DNA from: Desulforamulus aquiferis
GTDB taxonomy: Bacteria; Bacillota; Desulfotomaculia; Desulfotomaculales; Desulfotomaculaceae
Assembly (NCBI GenBank): GCA_004143605.1
Contig: AWVY01000021.1
Span: 1-34,037 of the forward strand
DNA length: 34,037 bases
Direction of reading: 5' to 3'
Within the stretch, counting starts at the first letter, position 1; each line of letters starts with the position of its first letter. Both the position numbers and the translations under genes were made by a program. Of the stretch, positions 18,390-28,023 are shown in pieces. A model generated the notes under the pieces. The model saw only the letters and a list, made by a program, of their open reading frames with translations. It searched no databases and was not told the origin of the DNA.

Positions 18390-19033
18390 AAACTTTAGCG
18401 CTCTGCCGCCAGTGGTAACTTCAGGCGAGCCATAGATTACGCCCACCTTCTCCCTAATCTGGTTAATGAAAATTACAATGGTCTTGGACTTACTTACTAT
18501 ACCGGTAAGCTTCCTCAAAGCCTGGGACATTAATCTTGCCTGCAGTCCCACATGGGTATCACCCATTTCCCCTTCAATCTCAGCCCTAGGTACTAGGGCG
18601 GCAACCGAGTCAACCACCACCACATCAACTGCGCCACTACGCACCAGAGCTTCACAAATTTCCAAAGCCTGCTCACCTGTGTCCGGTTGGGAAACAAGCA
18701 GGTTTTCAGTGTCTACCCCTAAACGCCTGGCATAAACAGGTCCAGGGCATGCTCTGCATCAATAAAGGCAGCCATACCGCCTTGTTTTTGGGCTTCAGCT
18801 ATTACATGCAGGGCTACTGTGGTTTTACCGGAAGATTCAGGACCATAGACTTCTACCACCCGTCCCCTAGGTACTCCTCCAACTCCCAGGGCAATATCCA
18901 GCGACATGGCGCCTGTTGAAATGGATTCGATGTTAAGTTTGGTAGACTCTCCCAATTTCATGATAGATCCTTTACCAAACTGCTTTTCTATTTGTGACAA
19001 GGCGAGTTCCAGAGCTTTTGATTTATCTGACAT
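18390..19033 (-). CDS. recA: recA, 5' exon (one frame break as sequenced)
   Basis: RecA forms filaments on single-stranded DNA, drives homologous recombination and triggers LexA self-cleavage. This exon carries the N-terminal domain ([27 protein letters not shown]), the Walker A motif [11 protein letters not shown] and FIDAEHALD. Then come [60 protein letters not shown] and TTGGRALKF. The frame is broken near 18740 because one C is missing in a run (GAC-CCT-GTT); repair joins AEHALD to [20 protein letters not shown]. It ends at a phase-0 5' splice site, immediately followed by GTGTG of the intron. ATG at 19033 has an AAAGGAG site. Expression should be SOS-inducible (see operator). Confidence 0.96.
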
Positions 19034-19055
19034 AGAATCACTCCTTTATATAATA

Positions 19056-19069
19056 TAAACATATGTTCG
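19056..19069 (-). promoter_or_regulatory. LexA (SOS) box of recA
   Basis: CGAACATATGTTTA on the minus strand matches the Gram-positive LexA/DinR consensus CGAACRNRYGTTYC with one or two deviations. It sits a few bases downstream of the predicted transcription start and about 23 nt before the recA start codon. Confidence 0.75.
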
Positions 19070-19078
19070 GTCTCTTCC

Positions 19079-19108
19079 ATTATAAGGTATCTTTAAATAA
19101 CTGGTCAA
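19079..19108 (-). promoter_or_regulatory. recA promoter
   Basis: On the minus strand TTGACC (19103-19108) and TATAAT (19079-19084) are 18 nt apart. The LexA box begins about 10 nt after the -10, so a bound repressor would block initiation. Confidence 0.6.
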
Positions 19109-19120
19109 TTAAAAACTCCT

Positions 19121-19167
19121 AAAAACAAAAGTTCAAATTTAAGCATCCATGCCCAAATTTGAACTTT
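19121..19167 (-). terminator. Terminator after deaD
   Basis: AAAGTTCAAATTT (19128-19140) and its perfect complement (19155-19167) form a 13-bp stem. A minus-strand tail TTGTTTTTAGG follows. It separates deaD from the recA promoter. Confidence 0.85.
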
Positions 19168-19177
19168 ACATTAAGTC

Positions 19178-20775
19178 TTATTTTCTTGCGCGGGCTGGTT
19201 CGACAAATAATCTCCGGCCCCTTATAGTTTGTCTGTGCAGACATCCGATTACACAATTTGCCCAATCCTCGGGGACTTCTACAAAGCTAAAGTTTTCGTA
19301 GATATTAATGCTGCCAATTTTGGCACCGGGTATTCCTGACTCCTCGGAAACAAGCTTGATAATCTCTGCAGGGGAGGTACGATCCTTGCGCCCAAGGGTA
19401 ACAAATAATCTTACCATGCCGGGTCTGGCACCTGTATTGCCAAAGTTAAATGTATCTAAATCAACATCCTCGCTGGCCGGTTCTAAATCCAGTGAAAGTT
19501 TTAGAGCAGCAGCTGCTATATCTATGGGATCGTACTCATCAACCAATGAATCTACAATGGAACGATAATAACCTAGCTTTCCTTCCTCAATGATTTGTAA
19601 AAGCCGGTCTTTAATACCCTCCCTTTGCCTTTCCGCAACATCAGCGATACTTGGCAGCCTTTCCCTGCGGATTTTCGTCTTAATAATATTTTCTATCAAT
19701 CTTAATTGACGATATTCCCTTGGAGTTATGATGGTTATGGCTACACCGGATCTGCCTGCCCGTCCGGTTCTTCCAATGCGATGTACATAAAACTCCGGAT
19801 CTTGGGGAATATCATAATTGATAACATGGGACACACCTTCAATATCAAGTCCCCTTGCTGCCACATCGGTAGCCACCAGCAATTCCACTTCACCTGATCT
19901 AAACTGTCTCATAACTGTGTTTCTCTGTTGCTGGCTAAGATCACCATGTAATGATACAGCTGTATAGCCCCTGGCCTGCAGACCTGCCACCAGTTCGTCT
20001 ACGCCCCGCTTAGTTCGGCAAAATACAATTCCCTGGGTTATTTCTGTTATGTCCAGCAATCTACAAAGTGCTTCTAGTTTATGCTTTTCGGGTGCCTCAT
20101 AAAAGACCTGTTCGATTTGAGGGACAGTTAAATTAGCCTTACTTACAGTTACATATCTCGGCTCAGTCATATACCTGTGGGCCAACCGGGAAATTTCCTC
20201 CGGCATTGTGGCCGAAAACAAAAGGGTCTGTCTCTCATTGGGTGTATGTTTTAGAATATCTTCAATATCATCAACAAAACCCATATCAAGCATTTCATCA
20301 GCTTCGTCCAAAATTACTAAATTCACCTGATCAAGCTTTAATGTCTGGCGGCGCAGGTGATCCAATAAACGTCCAGGGGTACCTACAACCACCTGAACAC
20401 CCTGCCTCAAGGACCTAATCTGGCGATCAATGGATTGACCTCCGTAAATGGGCAGTGCCCTGATTCGCCGATACCTACCGATTTTAGATATCTCTTCCCC
20501 CACCTGAATGGCTAGTTCCTAGTGGGAGTAATAATAATAGCCTGCACTCCTCTTCTTTTAAAATCAATTTTTTGACTTAGAGGAATACCAAATGCTGCTG
20601 TCTTTCCTGTGCCGGTTTGGGCCTGTCCAATAATATCATAGCCAGCTAGCACCAGTGGTACCGCAAGCTGTTGAATTGGAGTGGGTTCTTCAAACCCCAT
20701 TTCAATTAATCCATCTACAATCTTAGGGTCCAGTTCAAGCTCACCAAAAAACTTAGGAACATTTTCGTGACTCAT
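19178..20775 (-). CDS. deaD: DEAD-box RNA helicase with DbpA-type C-terminus (frame broken)
   Basis: This ATP-dependent RNA helicase probably acts in ribosome assembly, RNA decay or cold adaptation. Visible motifs are the Q motif PTPIQQLAVP, motif I AQTGTGKTAAF, PTRELA at the break, TPGR, DEAD in VILDEADEMLDMG, FSATMP, IVFCRTKRGVDELV, ATDVAARGLDI and HRIGRTGRAGRSG. The C-terminal domain (from about residue 450) matches the DbpA RNA-binding fold. The frame breaks near 20519, where one G is missing (AGG-GAA-CTA). Repaired length is about 532 residues. The ATG overlaps the cinA stop by one base (TAATG), so translation is probably coupled. With rny nearby, a shared role in RNA decay is possible but unproven. 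Confidence 0.93.
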
Positions 20776-22033
20776 TAATTTCCTTCTTTCCAGCTATAAT
20801 TATTTTCCTTGCAAAAAGTGCTTTGCCATCTTAAGGCTGCATTTACTGTGCCATTTCTTATGGCTGTTCTTTCACCAGGGAATATGTACTCTCGGAAACA
20901 GGTTCCTGTTGGTGAAGACAACCCAATATATACAAGTCCTATAGGTTTACCCTCTGATGAGGATGGCCCGGCAATACCGGTAACCGCAAGACCAATATTA
21001 CTACCAAGTTCTCTACGAACACCCTCTGCCATGGCAATGGCAGTCTGTCTACTTACAGCGCCAAACTGTGTCAATATCTCCTGGGGTACTCCTAATATTT
21101 TTTCCTTAACATGATTATTATAAGCAACTATGCCACCCATTAAATAGCGTGAGGCCCCAGGTATATCTGATAATCTAGCTTCAATTAGCCCCCCAGTACA
21201 AGTTTCAGCAACCCCTAAAGTTAGACCGGCATCAATTAACAGTTGTCCGACAACCTGTTCAATCTTCTCTTGATCCTCAGCAAATATATACTGAAAAAGT
21301 CTGCGTCTTACCTGCTCTGAAAGGAGATTTACCAAATTTGAAGCCTCTTCTAAGGTCTCCCCCTGGGCTGTAATCCGTACTTCCACAACACCCGGTTGAA
21401 CTAAGAAAGCAATCTCCGGGTTACCCATACCACATAAATCATAAATTAACTCTTGGACTGTGCTTTCACCAATTCCTGTAAGCTTAAAGGTTTTGGACGT
21501 ACATAATACACCCCTGTGTGGGAGGTTGTTTAAATATGGTACTACGGAGGCCTCGAACATGGTCTCTAATTCCCAGGGAGGACCTGGCAATATAATAATT
21601 GCCTTCTTTTCTACCTCAACAATAGCGCCTGGCGCTGTCCCCCTACTATTAGGTAAGATTCTGGCACCTTCCGGGAAATAAGCTTGCTTTGTATTATTAG
21701 AGGGCATTTCTATGCCTCTTTTGGCAAAATGACCCTTAATGGCCTCTAGGGATAACTGGTCCAATTTCATGTCCAGTTCTAATACTTCTGCCACAGTTTC
21801 CTTTGTTAAGTCATCTATGGTTGGCCCAAGCCTCCGGTAATAAATATTAAATCAGCCCTTTCCAAGGCCTGAAGTAAAACTAATCCCATTCTTCCCCAGT
21901 AGTCGCCAACTGTGGTATGTTGTATTACCTCAATGCCCATTTCCGTTAGCCTACGGCCAAGATATTGGGCATGGGAGTTTAGGACTTCTCCTACCAACAG
22001 CTCGGTTCCAGTAAAAATTATTTCTGATTGCAC
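20775..22033 (-). CDS. cinA: CinA competence/damage-inducible protein (frame broken)
   Basis: CinA has an N-terminal MoCF/COG1058 domain and a C-terminal nicotinamide-nucleotide amidohydrolase (PncC) domain that recycles NMN made during DNA ligation. Visible are [71 protein letters not shown], then the PncC signature [37 protein letters not shown], and [19 protein letters not shown]. The frame breaks near 21829, where one C is lost (GGC-CCA-ACC). Repaired length is about 420 residues. GTG at 22033 has AAGGTGATC at ideal spacing; an upstream GTG at 22042 overlaps that site. cinA next to recA is a widespread arrangement tied to DNA uptake and repair. Confidence 0.94.
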
Positions 22034-22146
22034 AGAGATCACCTTTTCTAACTTAATCTGTTAATAATTCGCCGGTACTTTTTATTTTCCTGTTTGACTT
22101 TAACACATATATTACTTATTTTAAACCTTATATACATAAAAATACA

Positions 22147-22185
22147 AAACACTGAAAGAACCTTATTTGGTTTCTTTCAGTGTTT
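22147..22185 (-). terminator. Terminator after the FtsH-like gene
   Basis: AAACACTGAAAGAA-CC pairs with GG-TTTCTTTCAGTGTTT (one bulged T) around a 6-nt loop. The minus-strand tail is TTTTGTATTTTTATG. It starts 16 nt after the gene's stop codon. Confidence 0.85.
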
Positions 22186-22200
22186 ACTTTAATTCTTTCT

Positions 22201-23678
22201 TTATGCAACTGCTAATCCATTCATAATGCTTCTGAATTCTTCACCGTTTATTTTTTCTTTTTCTAAAAGGATTCCCATTACCGTGCTTAAAAATTCCTTT
22301 TTTTGAAAAAGATAACTCAAAACTCTTTGTTCTTGATTTTTTATAATATCAGCAACTACTCGATGTTTTGTTTCCATAGGCAGGTGTTCAAAATTTACAA
22401 CTCCCATTTCAGACATACCTGTTCTGATTATTGTCTCTGCAGTTTGCAAAGCTTTTTCATAATCATTTGATGCACCTGTGCTGCGATTGCCCAACACTAC
22501 TTCCTCAGCAGATGAGCCAGCTAGCATAATGGCAATTTGATTTTCAAGATAGTCTTTAGTATATAAATAGGTGTCATCCTCTGGATTTTGACGCATATAT
22601 CCTAAGGCCCCTCCCGGGATGTTACTGTCAATGTTGATACTGAACCGGGTCTTACCATCTCGCTTATCAAGCATGTCCAATTTCATGAATGGCTACCCTC
22701 TTTAGCTCCTCCGGATTAGGCCTCCGGTCAAGTCTTTCACCCATGATAACCTTATCTACGGCTTCATGAAAATGTCGATAATGAATCTCTTTAAGACTCT
22801 CACGCATAGCCAAAATGGCCGCCTCGTTGGCTAAGCTTTCCAAGTGTGCTCCGGAAAAGCCAAAGGTTTCCCTGGCTACTAATTTCAAGTCAACATCACT
22901 GGCTAAGGGCTTATTACGGGAATGGAGTTTTAAAATTTCTAAGCGCCCCGTCTTATCCGGTAATTCCACCTTGATCTGACGATCAAATCTACCAGGTCTT
23001 AATAGCGCTGGGTCCATCATGTCCACTCTGTTTGTGGCAGCCATGATCAAGAGTCTAACAGAGTCATCAACCTTTAGACCGTCCATCTCCACCAGCAGAG
23101 CGTTAAGTGTTTGATCATATTCCATATGGCTGGAGTTTTGACCCCTTTTTGCTGCTAACACTTCTATCTCATCCACAAAGATAATGGCAGTCTTTTTGCT
23201 TTTTTTCTTAGCAGTGTCCCTGGCTGTTTGGAAAAGTTTACGCACCTTTGGGCACCCACTCCTGCATACATCTCAACAAAATCAGAACCACTGGCTGAAA
23301 CGAACACCGAGTCAGTATAACTGGCTGCTGCCCTAGCCATTAAGTTTTGCCTGTTCCCGGAGGACCGGTCATAAGAATACCTTTAAGTGGTCTAATTCCC
23401 AGACTCTGTATTTCTCTGTGATTTCTAATAAAGTCTAAAGCCTCTTTTAGCTCTTTAATGGCCGAACCTTGTCCACCAATATCATCAAAGGAGATCTCTT
23501 GCTTCTTTTCAGGCCGGGAGGTATTGCCAAAGCCCTTAAGCATTCCCCTAGCATTGGCCATATAAAGAAACACTCCCCCAACCAACAGCAAGAATATAAA
23601 TGGCGTTACATCATAACCGGCTATTAAAGCAAAGACTAAAAGGGCTGCTCCTAATCCAAGGCTAATTTCCTTTAGCAA
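22201..23678 (-). CDS. Short FtsH-like AAA+ metalloprotease (four frame breaks)
   Basis: This is a membrane-bound AAA+ protease of the FtsH type. Two N-terminal membrane helices (residues about 9-25 and 29-47) are joined by only a few residues, so the usual periplasmic domain of FtsH is absent. Then come the AAA module with GPPGTGKT, TAIIFVDEIEVLAAKRG, AATNRVDMMDPALLRPGRFD, and the M41 protease with AIHEIGHAL (zinc motif HExxH) and GASNDYEKALQTAETIIR. Missing bases near 23340 (T), 23248 (G), 22689 (T) and 22620 (G) all fall in runs. Repaired length is about 493 residues, versus about 600-650 for FtsH. TTG at 23678 follows AAGGAGGTG and overlaps the preceding gene by 17 nt. It may be a housekeeping or sporulation-specific FtsH paralogue. 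Confidence 0.85.
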
Positions 23679-24227
23679 CTTGGCCACCTCCTTGTCCTGC
23701 AACCGGCTTATCTAAATTTTGTCTGGGTATCACTTTATTAAGAGAATAACCATCATTTTTCATTTCAATATATATATTATTTTGGTCAATAAATACCTTT
23801 CCATCCACACCATATTTTACTGATGCTTCTTCAACCTTACTGGCTACCTCTGGAAAATTGCCGGCTATTTGAGCCTGGTATATTACATAGTGGCTATCAA
23901 AAATGCATTCTCCAGTGCACTATTAGGCTCACTTTCTATTTCTAATACATAGGGAGTTTTACCCATAACCTCATTGGTTAGTTGGGCTATTTCCTGGTAG
24001 GAAGTCATTAGGTCTGGTGCTTCTTTCGATAGTTTTACTTTTACAACCGATTGGCTGCTGTTGTTTAGTACTGTATAGTCCTCAACGATTTGGTTGCCTC
24101 CTAAAACCTTATTTAATGGTTGTTGGAAGATAAATTCTTTGTAAACTATTTGGCCCCCAAAGGCTAAAGCCAATCCGCCAACAAAAGCCAGGCAGACAAT
24201 TGATAGTTTAAGGCCGTGCCATTGCAT
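23662..24227 (-). CDS. Membrane-anchored protein overlapping the FtsH-like gene (frame broken)
   Basis: I do not recognise this protein. Residues about 7-26 (LSIVCLAFVGGLALAFGG) form one membrane helix near the N-terminus, followed by about 160 probably extracytoplasmic residues rich in Asn, Ser and Val. The original frame stops at 23883; one missing C near 23895 (ATA-GCC-CAC-TAT) lets it continue as HYVIYQAQIAGNFPEVASKV and SVKYGVDGKVFIDQNNIYIE. It ends GGGQVAKGN at the TAG at 23662. Repaired length is about 188 residues. Its stop lies inside the beginning of the FtsH-like gene, so the two are translationally coupled. Since the FtsH-like partner lacks a periplasmic domain, this protein may supply one; that is inference. 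Confidence 0.72.
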
Positions 24228-24373
24228 AAGCCATCATCCTTTCCGTTTCACATACCTACTACTATATAAACACACTGAAAGGCACCCAGTGAGTAAATAA
24301 TATTTTGGCGTGCCTTATTGCTATACCAGTATAACATGATAGTATATACGATTCTCCAAGAAAGTATTGCCAA
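24228..24373. other. Upstream region of the membrane protein gene
   Basis: This spacer holds an imperfect hairpin with arms AAGGCAC and GTGCCTT (about 24278-24315) and a minus-strand TATACT that could be a -10. No convincing -35 is seen and no small gene. Confidence 0.35.
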
Positions 24374-24402
24374 CAAAAAAACCGGGAAGCATGCTCCCCG
24401 GT
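24374..24402 (-). terminator. Terminator after pgsA
   Basis: ACCGGGGAGC-ATGC-TTCCCGGT (24381-24402) forms a near-perfect stem followed by seven T on the minus strand. It begins at the pgsA stop codon. Confidence 0.88.
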
Positions 24403-24947
24403 CAATAATCTCCCTTTTTTAATAAATGCCAACCTTTACTCATGTAGTCCGCTCCGGACCAAATGGTAAAGAATACTGCAACAGACATGGCTACCATACC
24501 AAAGTCAAAACCAAATATTTGAATAGCAAAGGTATGTAAAAACATAGCCACAATGGCAACAATCTGAGTTACAGTTTTCCATTTCCCCAATTTACTGGCT
24601 GATATAACTACCCCTTCGGAAGCTGCAATTGCCCTCAAGCCGGTTACCATAAACTCACGTCCAATGATAATGACTGCTACCCAGGCGGCCAATTTATCGA
24701 GCTCCACTAAAACTATTAGTGCTGCAGAAACAAGAAGCTTATCAGCAAGGGGGTCCATAAACTTACCCAGGGTTGTAACCTGCTTATTCTTCCTGGCAAA
24801 ATAGCCATCTAACCCATCGGTGCTGGCTGCAAGTATAAATACTGCTGCCGCAATAAAATCTCCATATTTTATTCTCATGGTAACCACAGCCAGAAAAACT
24901 GGAATTAAAAAGATTCTGGCCAGGGTTAATCGATTTGGTAGATTCAT
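24402..24947 (-). CDS. pgsA: CDP-diacylglycerol-glycerol-3-phosphate phosphatidyltransferase
   Basis: PgsA makes phosphatidylglycerophosphate, the committed step to phosphatidylglycerol. This intact 181-residue polytopic membrane protein starts [20 protein letters not shown] and carries the CDP-alcohol phosphatidyltransferase motif DGLDGYFARKNKQVTTLGKF with MDPLADK, matching DGx2ARx8Gx3Dx3D. Further membrane helices lie around residues 85-105 and 125-165, with REFMVTGLRA as the family-typical segment. ATG overlaps the rimO stop (ATGA), so the rimO-pgsA pair is translationally coupled, a common Firmicute arrangement. It ends directly before a strong terminator. Confidence 0.97.
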   Translation of the reverse strand: MNLPNRLTLARIFLIPVFLAVVTMRIKYGDFIAAAVFILAASTDGLDGYFARKNKQVTTLGKFMDPLADKLLVSAALIVLVELDKLAAWVAVIIIGREFMVTGLRAIAASEGVVISASKLGKWKTVTQIVAIVAMFLHTFAIQIFGFDFGMVAMSVAVFFTIWSGADYMSKGWHLLKKGDY

Positions 24948-26277
24948 TGGGCCAACTCTCCCATCAAATCATACTCCAGAGCACGGTTTATTGTTACCTT
25001 TACGATATCACCCACGCTCAATTCCCTTGGACTCGAAAACTCCACAGTCCCATCAATTTCCGGGGCATCTAATGATGACCGTCCAATATATATATTCCGG
25101 GACCCCTCTACTAACTCCTCCACCAGTACCTCTAAAACCTGGCCTATCCTAGCCTGGTTGTGAGCCAGGGCTATGTCCTTCTGCAAACTCATGGCCCTAT
25201 GGTAGCGCTCTTGTTTTACATCATCAGAAATTTGATCCGTCATGGTTGCTGCCGGGGTTCCTTCCTCCTGGGAGTAGGTAAATACACCGGCGCGGTCAAA
25301 CTTCATTTCCTTCATAAAGGCAAGAAGCTCTTGAAAATCATTTTCAGATTCGCCGGGAAAACCTACAATAAATGAAGTTCTGAGCACAACCCCTGGGATC
25401 TTTTTCCGAAGATCCTTTACTAGGCTGCGTATCTGTTCTTGATTTACCGGACGTCCCATGGCTGAAAGAATTTTGTCACTGGCATGCTGAATAGGTAAGT
25501 CAATATATTTACAAATGGTGGGAGTTTCTGCAATTATATCAATTAATTCATTGGTAAATCTGTTTGGATAACAATACATTATACGTATCCACCGGAGACC
25601 TGTGACTTTCCCCAACCTATTAAGCAGTATATCAAGGCTGTATTTGCCATATAAATCCAATCCATACCTTGTAGTATCCTGGGCAATTAATATTACTTCC
25701 TTAACACCCTTTGCTACCAAGTTTTTTACTTCAACTTCAATGGACTCAATGGGTCTGCTTCTAAACTTACCTCGTATATCTGGTATAGCACAGTAAGCAC
25801 AACGATTATCACAGCCTTCAGCTACCTTTACATAGGCAGTATAATGAGGTGTGCTTAATAATCTTGGTAAGTGCTCATTATAAATGAATTGTGGCTCGCT
25901 TATATGGGATATGCGTTCTTGGCCCAAGGCCTTATTGACTATATCTGAAATCTCCTGAACATGTTCCGGCCCAACCAGGCATCGATCTCAGGCATTTCTT
26001 CCAGAAGCTCTGAAGAATATCTTTGGGCTAAACATCCTGCCACCACCAGCACCTTACATTTACCAGCCTCTTTATACTTTGCTAACTCAAGAATATGACG
26101 AATGGACTCTTCCTTTGCCGGCTCAATAAAACCACAAGTATTTACTATTAAAACATCGGCATTTTCTTCTTTACTGGTAATTTCAAATCCTGAATCCTTT
26201 AAAATGCCAAGCATTACTTCAGAATCAACCAGATTTTTAGGGCAGCCTAAACTTACGAATCCAACTTTAGTGGGCAT
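24944..26277 (-). CDS. rimO: Ribosomal protein S12 methylthiotransferase (frame broken)
   Basis: RimO adds a methylthio group to the conserved Asp of ribosomal protein S12, using two iron-sulfur clusters and SAM. The N-terminal domain shows [33 protein letters not shown] and [14 protein letters not shown], giving the three cluster cysteines. The radical-SAM motif is [11 protein letters not shown], with IRGKFRSRP after it, and the TRAM domain near the end has [18 protein letters not shown]. The frame breaks near 25972, where one C is missing (GGC-CCG-GAA-CAT); repair gives [20 protein letters not shown]. Repaired length is about 444 residues, typical. ATG at 26277 follows AAAGGA with 6-nt spacing; an in-frame start further upstream is less likely. 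Confidence 0.96.
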
Positions 26278-26320
26278 AGCTGCTTCCTTTCTCATTTCTC
26301 GTTGACGTTATGTCAAATGA

Positions 26321-26821
26321 CTAAAATGTTCTGTAGTTTGTAAATTCAACGGGAATATTTAAATCCATTTCTTTAATAACACTAATAGCGGACTGTAAGT
26401 CATCCCTATTTTTCCCTGACACCCTTACCTGATCACCTTGAACGGATGCCTGCACTTTTACCTTACTGTCCTTAATTCGTTTTACAATCTTTTTGGCAAT
26501 ATCCTGCTCAATTCCCTGTACCAAGGTTATTACCTGTTTAACAGTATTGCTGGCTGCAGGCTCAACCTTTCCATAACGCAGGGCCTTTAAATTAATCCCC
26601 CGTTTAACCATTTTACCTTCCAATATATCTATAACGTTACGTAATTTAAAATCATCATCACTTACCAGTGTAATTTCTGGGTTTCCCTCAAAGCTAATAC
26701 TACTTTTACTACCCTTGAAATCAAACCTGTTTTCAATCTCCCTGGTGGCTTGATTCACTGCGTTGAGAATTTCCTGCATATCAACTTTACTAACAATATC
26801 AAAGCTATTTTCTTTAGACAT
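26321..26821 (-). CDS. yajQ: YajQ-family nucleotide-binding protein
   Basis: This intact protein of 166 residues is a clear YajQ: SFDIVSKVDMQEILNAVNQA, ENRFDFKGSKSSI, GKMVKRGINLKAL, KKIVKRIKDSKVKVQASVQG and DQVRVSGKNRDDLQ, ending VIKEMDLNIPVEFTNYRTF. The family has two small ferredoxin-like domains and binds nucleotides; a role as a cyclic-di-GMP receptor is reported in Xanthomonas. It has its own strong promoter, divergent from the DprA-like gene, and it is transcribed toward rimO with a 43-nt gap, so it may read into rimO. Confidence 0.97.
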   Translation of the reverse strand: MSKENSFDIVSKVDMQEILNAVNQATREIENRFDFKGSKSSISFEGNPEITLVSDDDFKLRNVIDILEGKMVKRGINLKALRYGKVEPAASNTVKQVITLVQGIEQDIAKKIVKRIKDSKVKVQASVQGDQVRVSGKNRDDLQSAISVIKEMDLNIPVEFTNYRTF

Positions 26822-26850
26822 TTATTTACCTCCCAACCTAAACTCTTTAA

Positions 26851-26878
26851 ATTATAACACAATGGGTAATGTTGTCAA
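26851..26878 (-). promoter_or_regulatory. yajQ promoter, divergent with the DprA-like gene
   Basis: On the minus strand TTGACA (26873-26878) and TATAAT (26851-26856) are 16 nt apart. On the + strand an extended -10 (TGTTATACT, about 26896-26903) could drive the DprA-like gene; the TTGTCA at 26872 would be a 20-nt-spaced -35, which is weak. Confidence 0.65.
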
Positions 26879-26933
26879 AAATCCTTTGGTTTTTTGTTAT
26901 ACTAGGATCAAGATATTTTAGGAGTTGCTTAAG

Positions 26934-27508
26934 GTGTTGCATTTTCATGGTAGCTTTCCTGTAGATTATAACATCATAGCCATCATTGGGCCTAGAACCC
27001 CTTTAAGTAATGTGCCGGCTACTGTGATGACCCAGCATCAGCGAGACTGTCAAGTTGCCTACGAGCTTGCCCGTCTGGCGGCAAAAAAAGGAATCGTTGT
27101 ACTATCAGGCTAGCTACGGGTATTGATACAGCCGCTCACCAAGGGTGCCTTGAAGGTGGAGGAATCACCGTGGCCGTCCTTCCCAATGGTCTCTCTGCTC
27201 CTGTGTACCCGCCGGAGAATACCGAACTGGCAGAACAAATTGTTGCAGCAGGCGGTTGTCTAGTAAGCCAGTTTAAACCTGAGCAAACTCCAAAAAAGTG
27301 GACCTTTATTGCCCGGGATAAAACCCAAGCCCTTCTTTCCCAAAAAATTATTGTGGTAGGTACATTTCCCCCGGAAGGAATCATTACAGGTGGAACAAAA
27401 TACTGTGCTCACTGGGCTAGAAAAATGAATAAATCCTTATACCATTATAGGCAGGTTAATAACTGCTATAAAGTTTTTAAGGATGATCAAGTAATAATAA
27501 GAAAATAG
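26934..27508 (+). CDS. Short DprA/Smf-like protein (frame broken)
   Basis: This gene encodes the Rossmann-fold core of DNA-processing protein A, which loads RecA on incoming single-stranded DNA. Landmarks are IIAIIGPRTP, the helix CQVAYELARLAAKKGIVVLS, GLATGIDTAAHQGCLEGGG, VAVLPNGLSAPVYPPENTEL, GGCLVSQFKP and TQALLSQKIIVVGTFP. One T is missing near 27112 (GGC-TTA-GCT), which splits it. It is only about 190 residues, whereas full DprA is about 290-370; the N-terminal SAM/HhH region and C-terminal winged helix are missing. GTG at 26934 has AGGAG nine bases upstream. The position beside cinA/recA is not close enough to claim a shared operon. It may be a distinct short DprA/LOG-like family, not the competence DprA. 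Confidence 0.78.
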
Positions 27509-27549
27509 CCGAAACAATATCTTTAGATTATATCTATATAGGGAATAAT

Positions 27550-27580
27550 AAACTCGTCTATGTGACGAGTTTATTATTTG
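27550..27580 (+). terminator. Terminator after the DprA-like gene
   Basis: AAACTCGTC-TATGT-GACGAGTTT forms a perfect 9-bp stem, followed by ATTATTTG. It lies about 40 nt after the stop. Confidence 0.75.
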
Positions 27581-27672
27581 TATAAGTATTTGTAATTTTT
27601 AAATAATTTAAGTATGACTTGATATTTTTTCACTATTCTATATTATATGAAAAACCTTGGGAGGTGCTTAAT

Positions 27673-27936
27673 TTGTTAGTTGTTCGTAGATTATCCTTAG
27701 AGGAAATAATAGACTTAGAATGGTTAGCCATGTTGGTAGATCAAGTCTTGGAATATAACAATTACACTGTTCCATTGGAAGAAAAACATCTTAAAATGAT
27801 TCAACTCTCAGTGAACGGTTCTCTAGATATTGAAACAATTGCCAGCTATGTTGTTGACTACCTTTCTCCTGAAGCTATTGATTTTCAATATCAATATACA
27901 AATCATACACTGATACCTCAGGATGAGGTTGGATAA
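27673..27936 (+). CDS. Small acidic hypothetical protein
   Basis: This 87-residue soluble protein is one I do not recognise. It starts at TTG (27673), 8-9 nt after GGGAGGTG, and reads MLVVRRLSLEEIIDLEWLAM, then VLEYNNYTVPLEEKHLKM, IETIASYVVDYLSPEAIDF and a C-terminal NHTLIPQDEVG. It is acidic, likely all-helical, and has no signal or membrane helix. The frame is intact and also opens upstream to 27619, but that start lacks a ribosome binding site. It stands alone between terminators, so it is probably monocistronic or paired with the next small gene. Confidence 0.68.
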   Translation: MLVVRRLSLEEIIDLEWLAMLVDQVLEYNNYTVPLEEKHLKMIQLSVNGSLDIETIASYVVDYLSPEAIDFQYQYTNHTLIPQDEVG

Positions 27937-28023
27937 GCAAATTAAGAATGTTGTAAATCCTTGGTCAGTTAATTTAAATGTGGTATACTTTTTCTTAAAA
28001 TGGCTAAGGAAGGTTGAAAAGAG

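Noticed and set aside
13373-19033. Calling rny, recA, guaB and other broken genes pseudogenes.
   Set aside because: They are essential or housekeeping genes with conserved motifs on both sides of single-base gaps in short runs, fitting sequencing error far better than decay.
27136-27384. A minus-strand gene inside the DprA-like gene.
   Set aside because: It overlaps the conserved DprA frame entirely, has no ribosome binding site, and its translation is of low complexity; it is a shadow frame.
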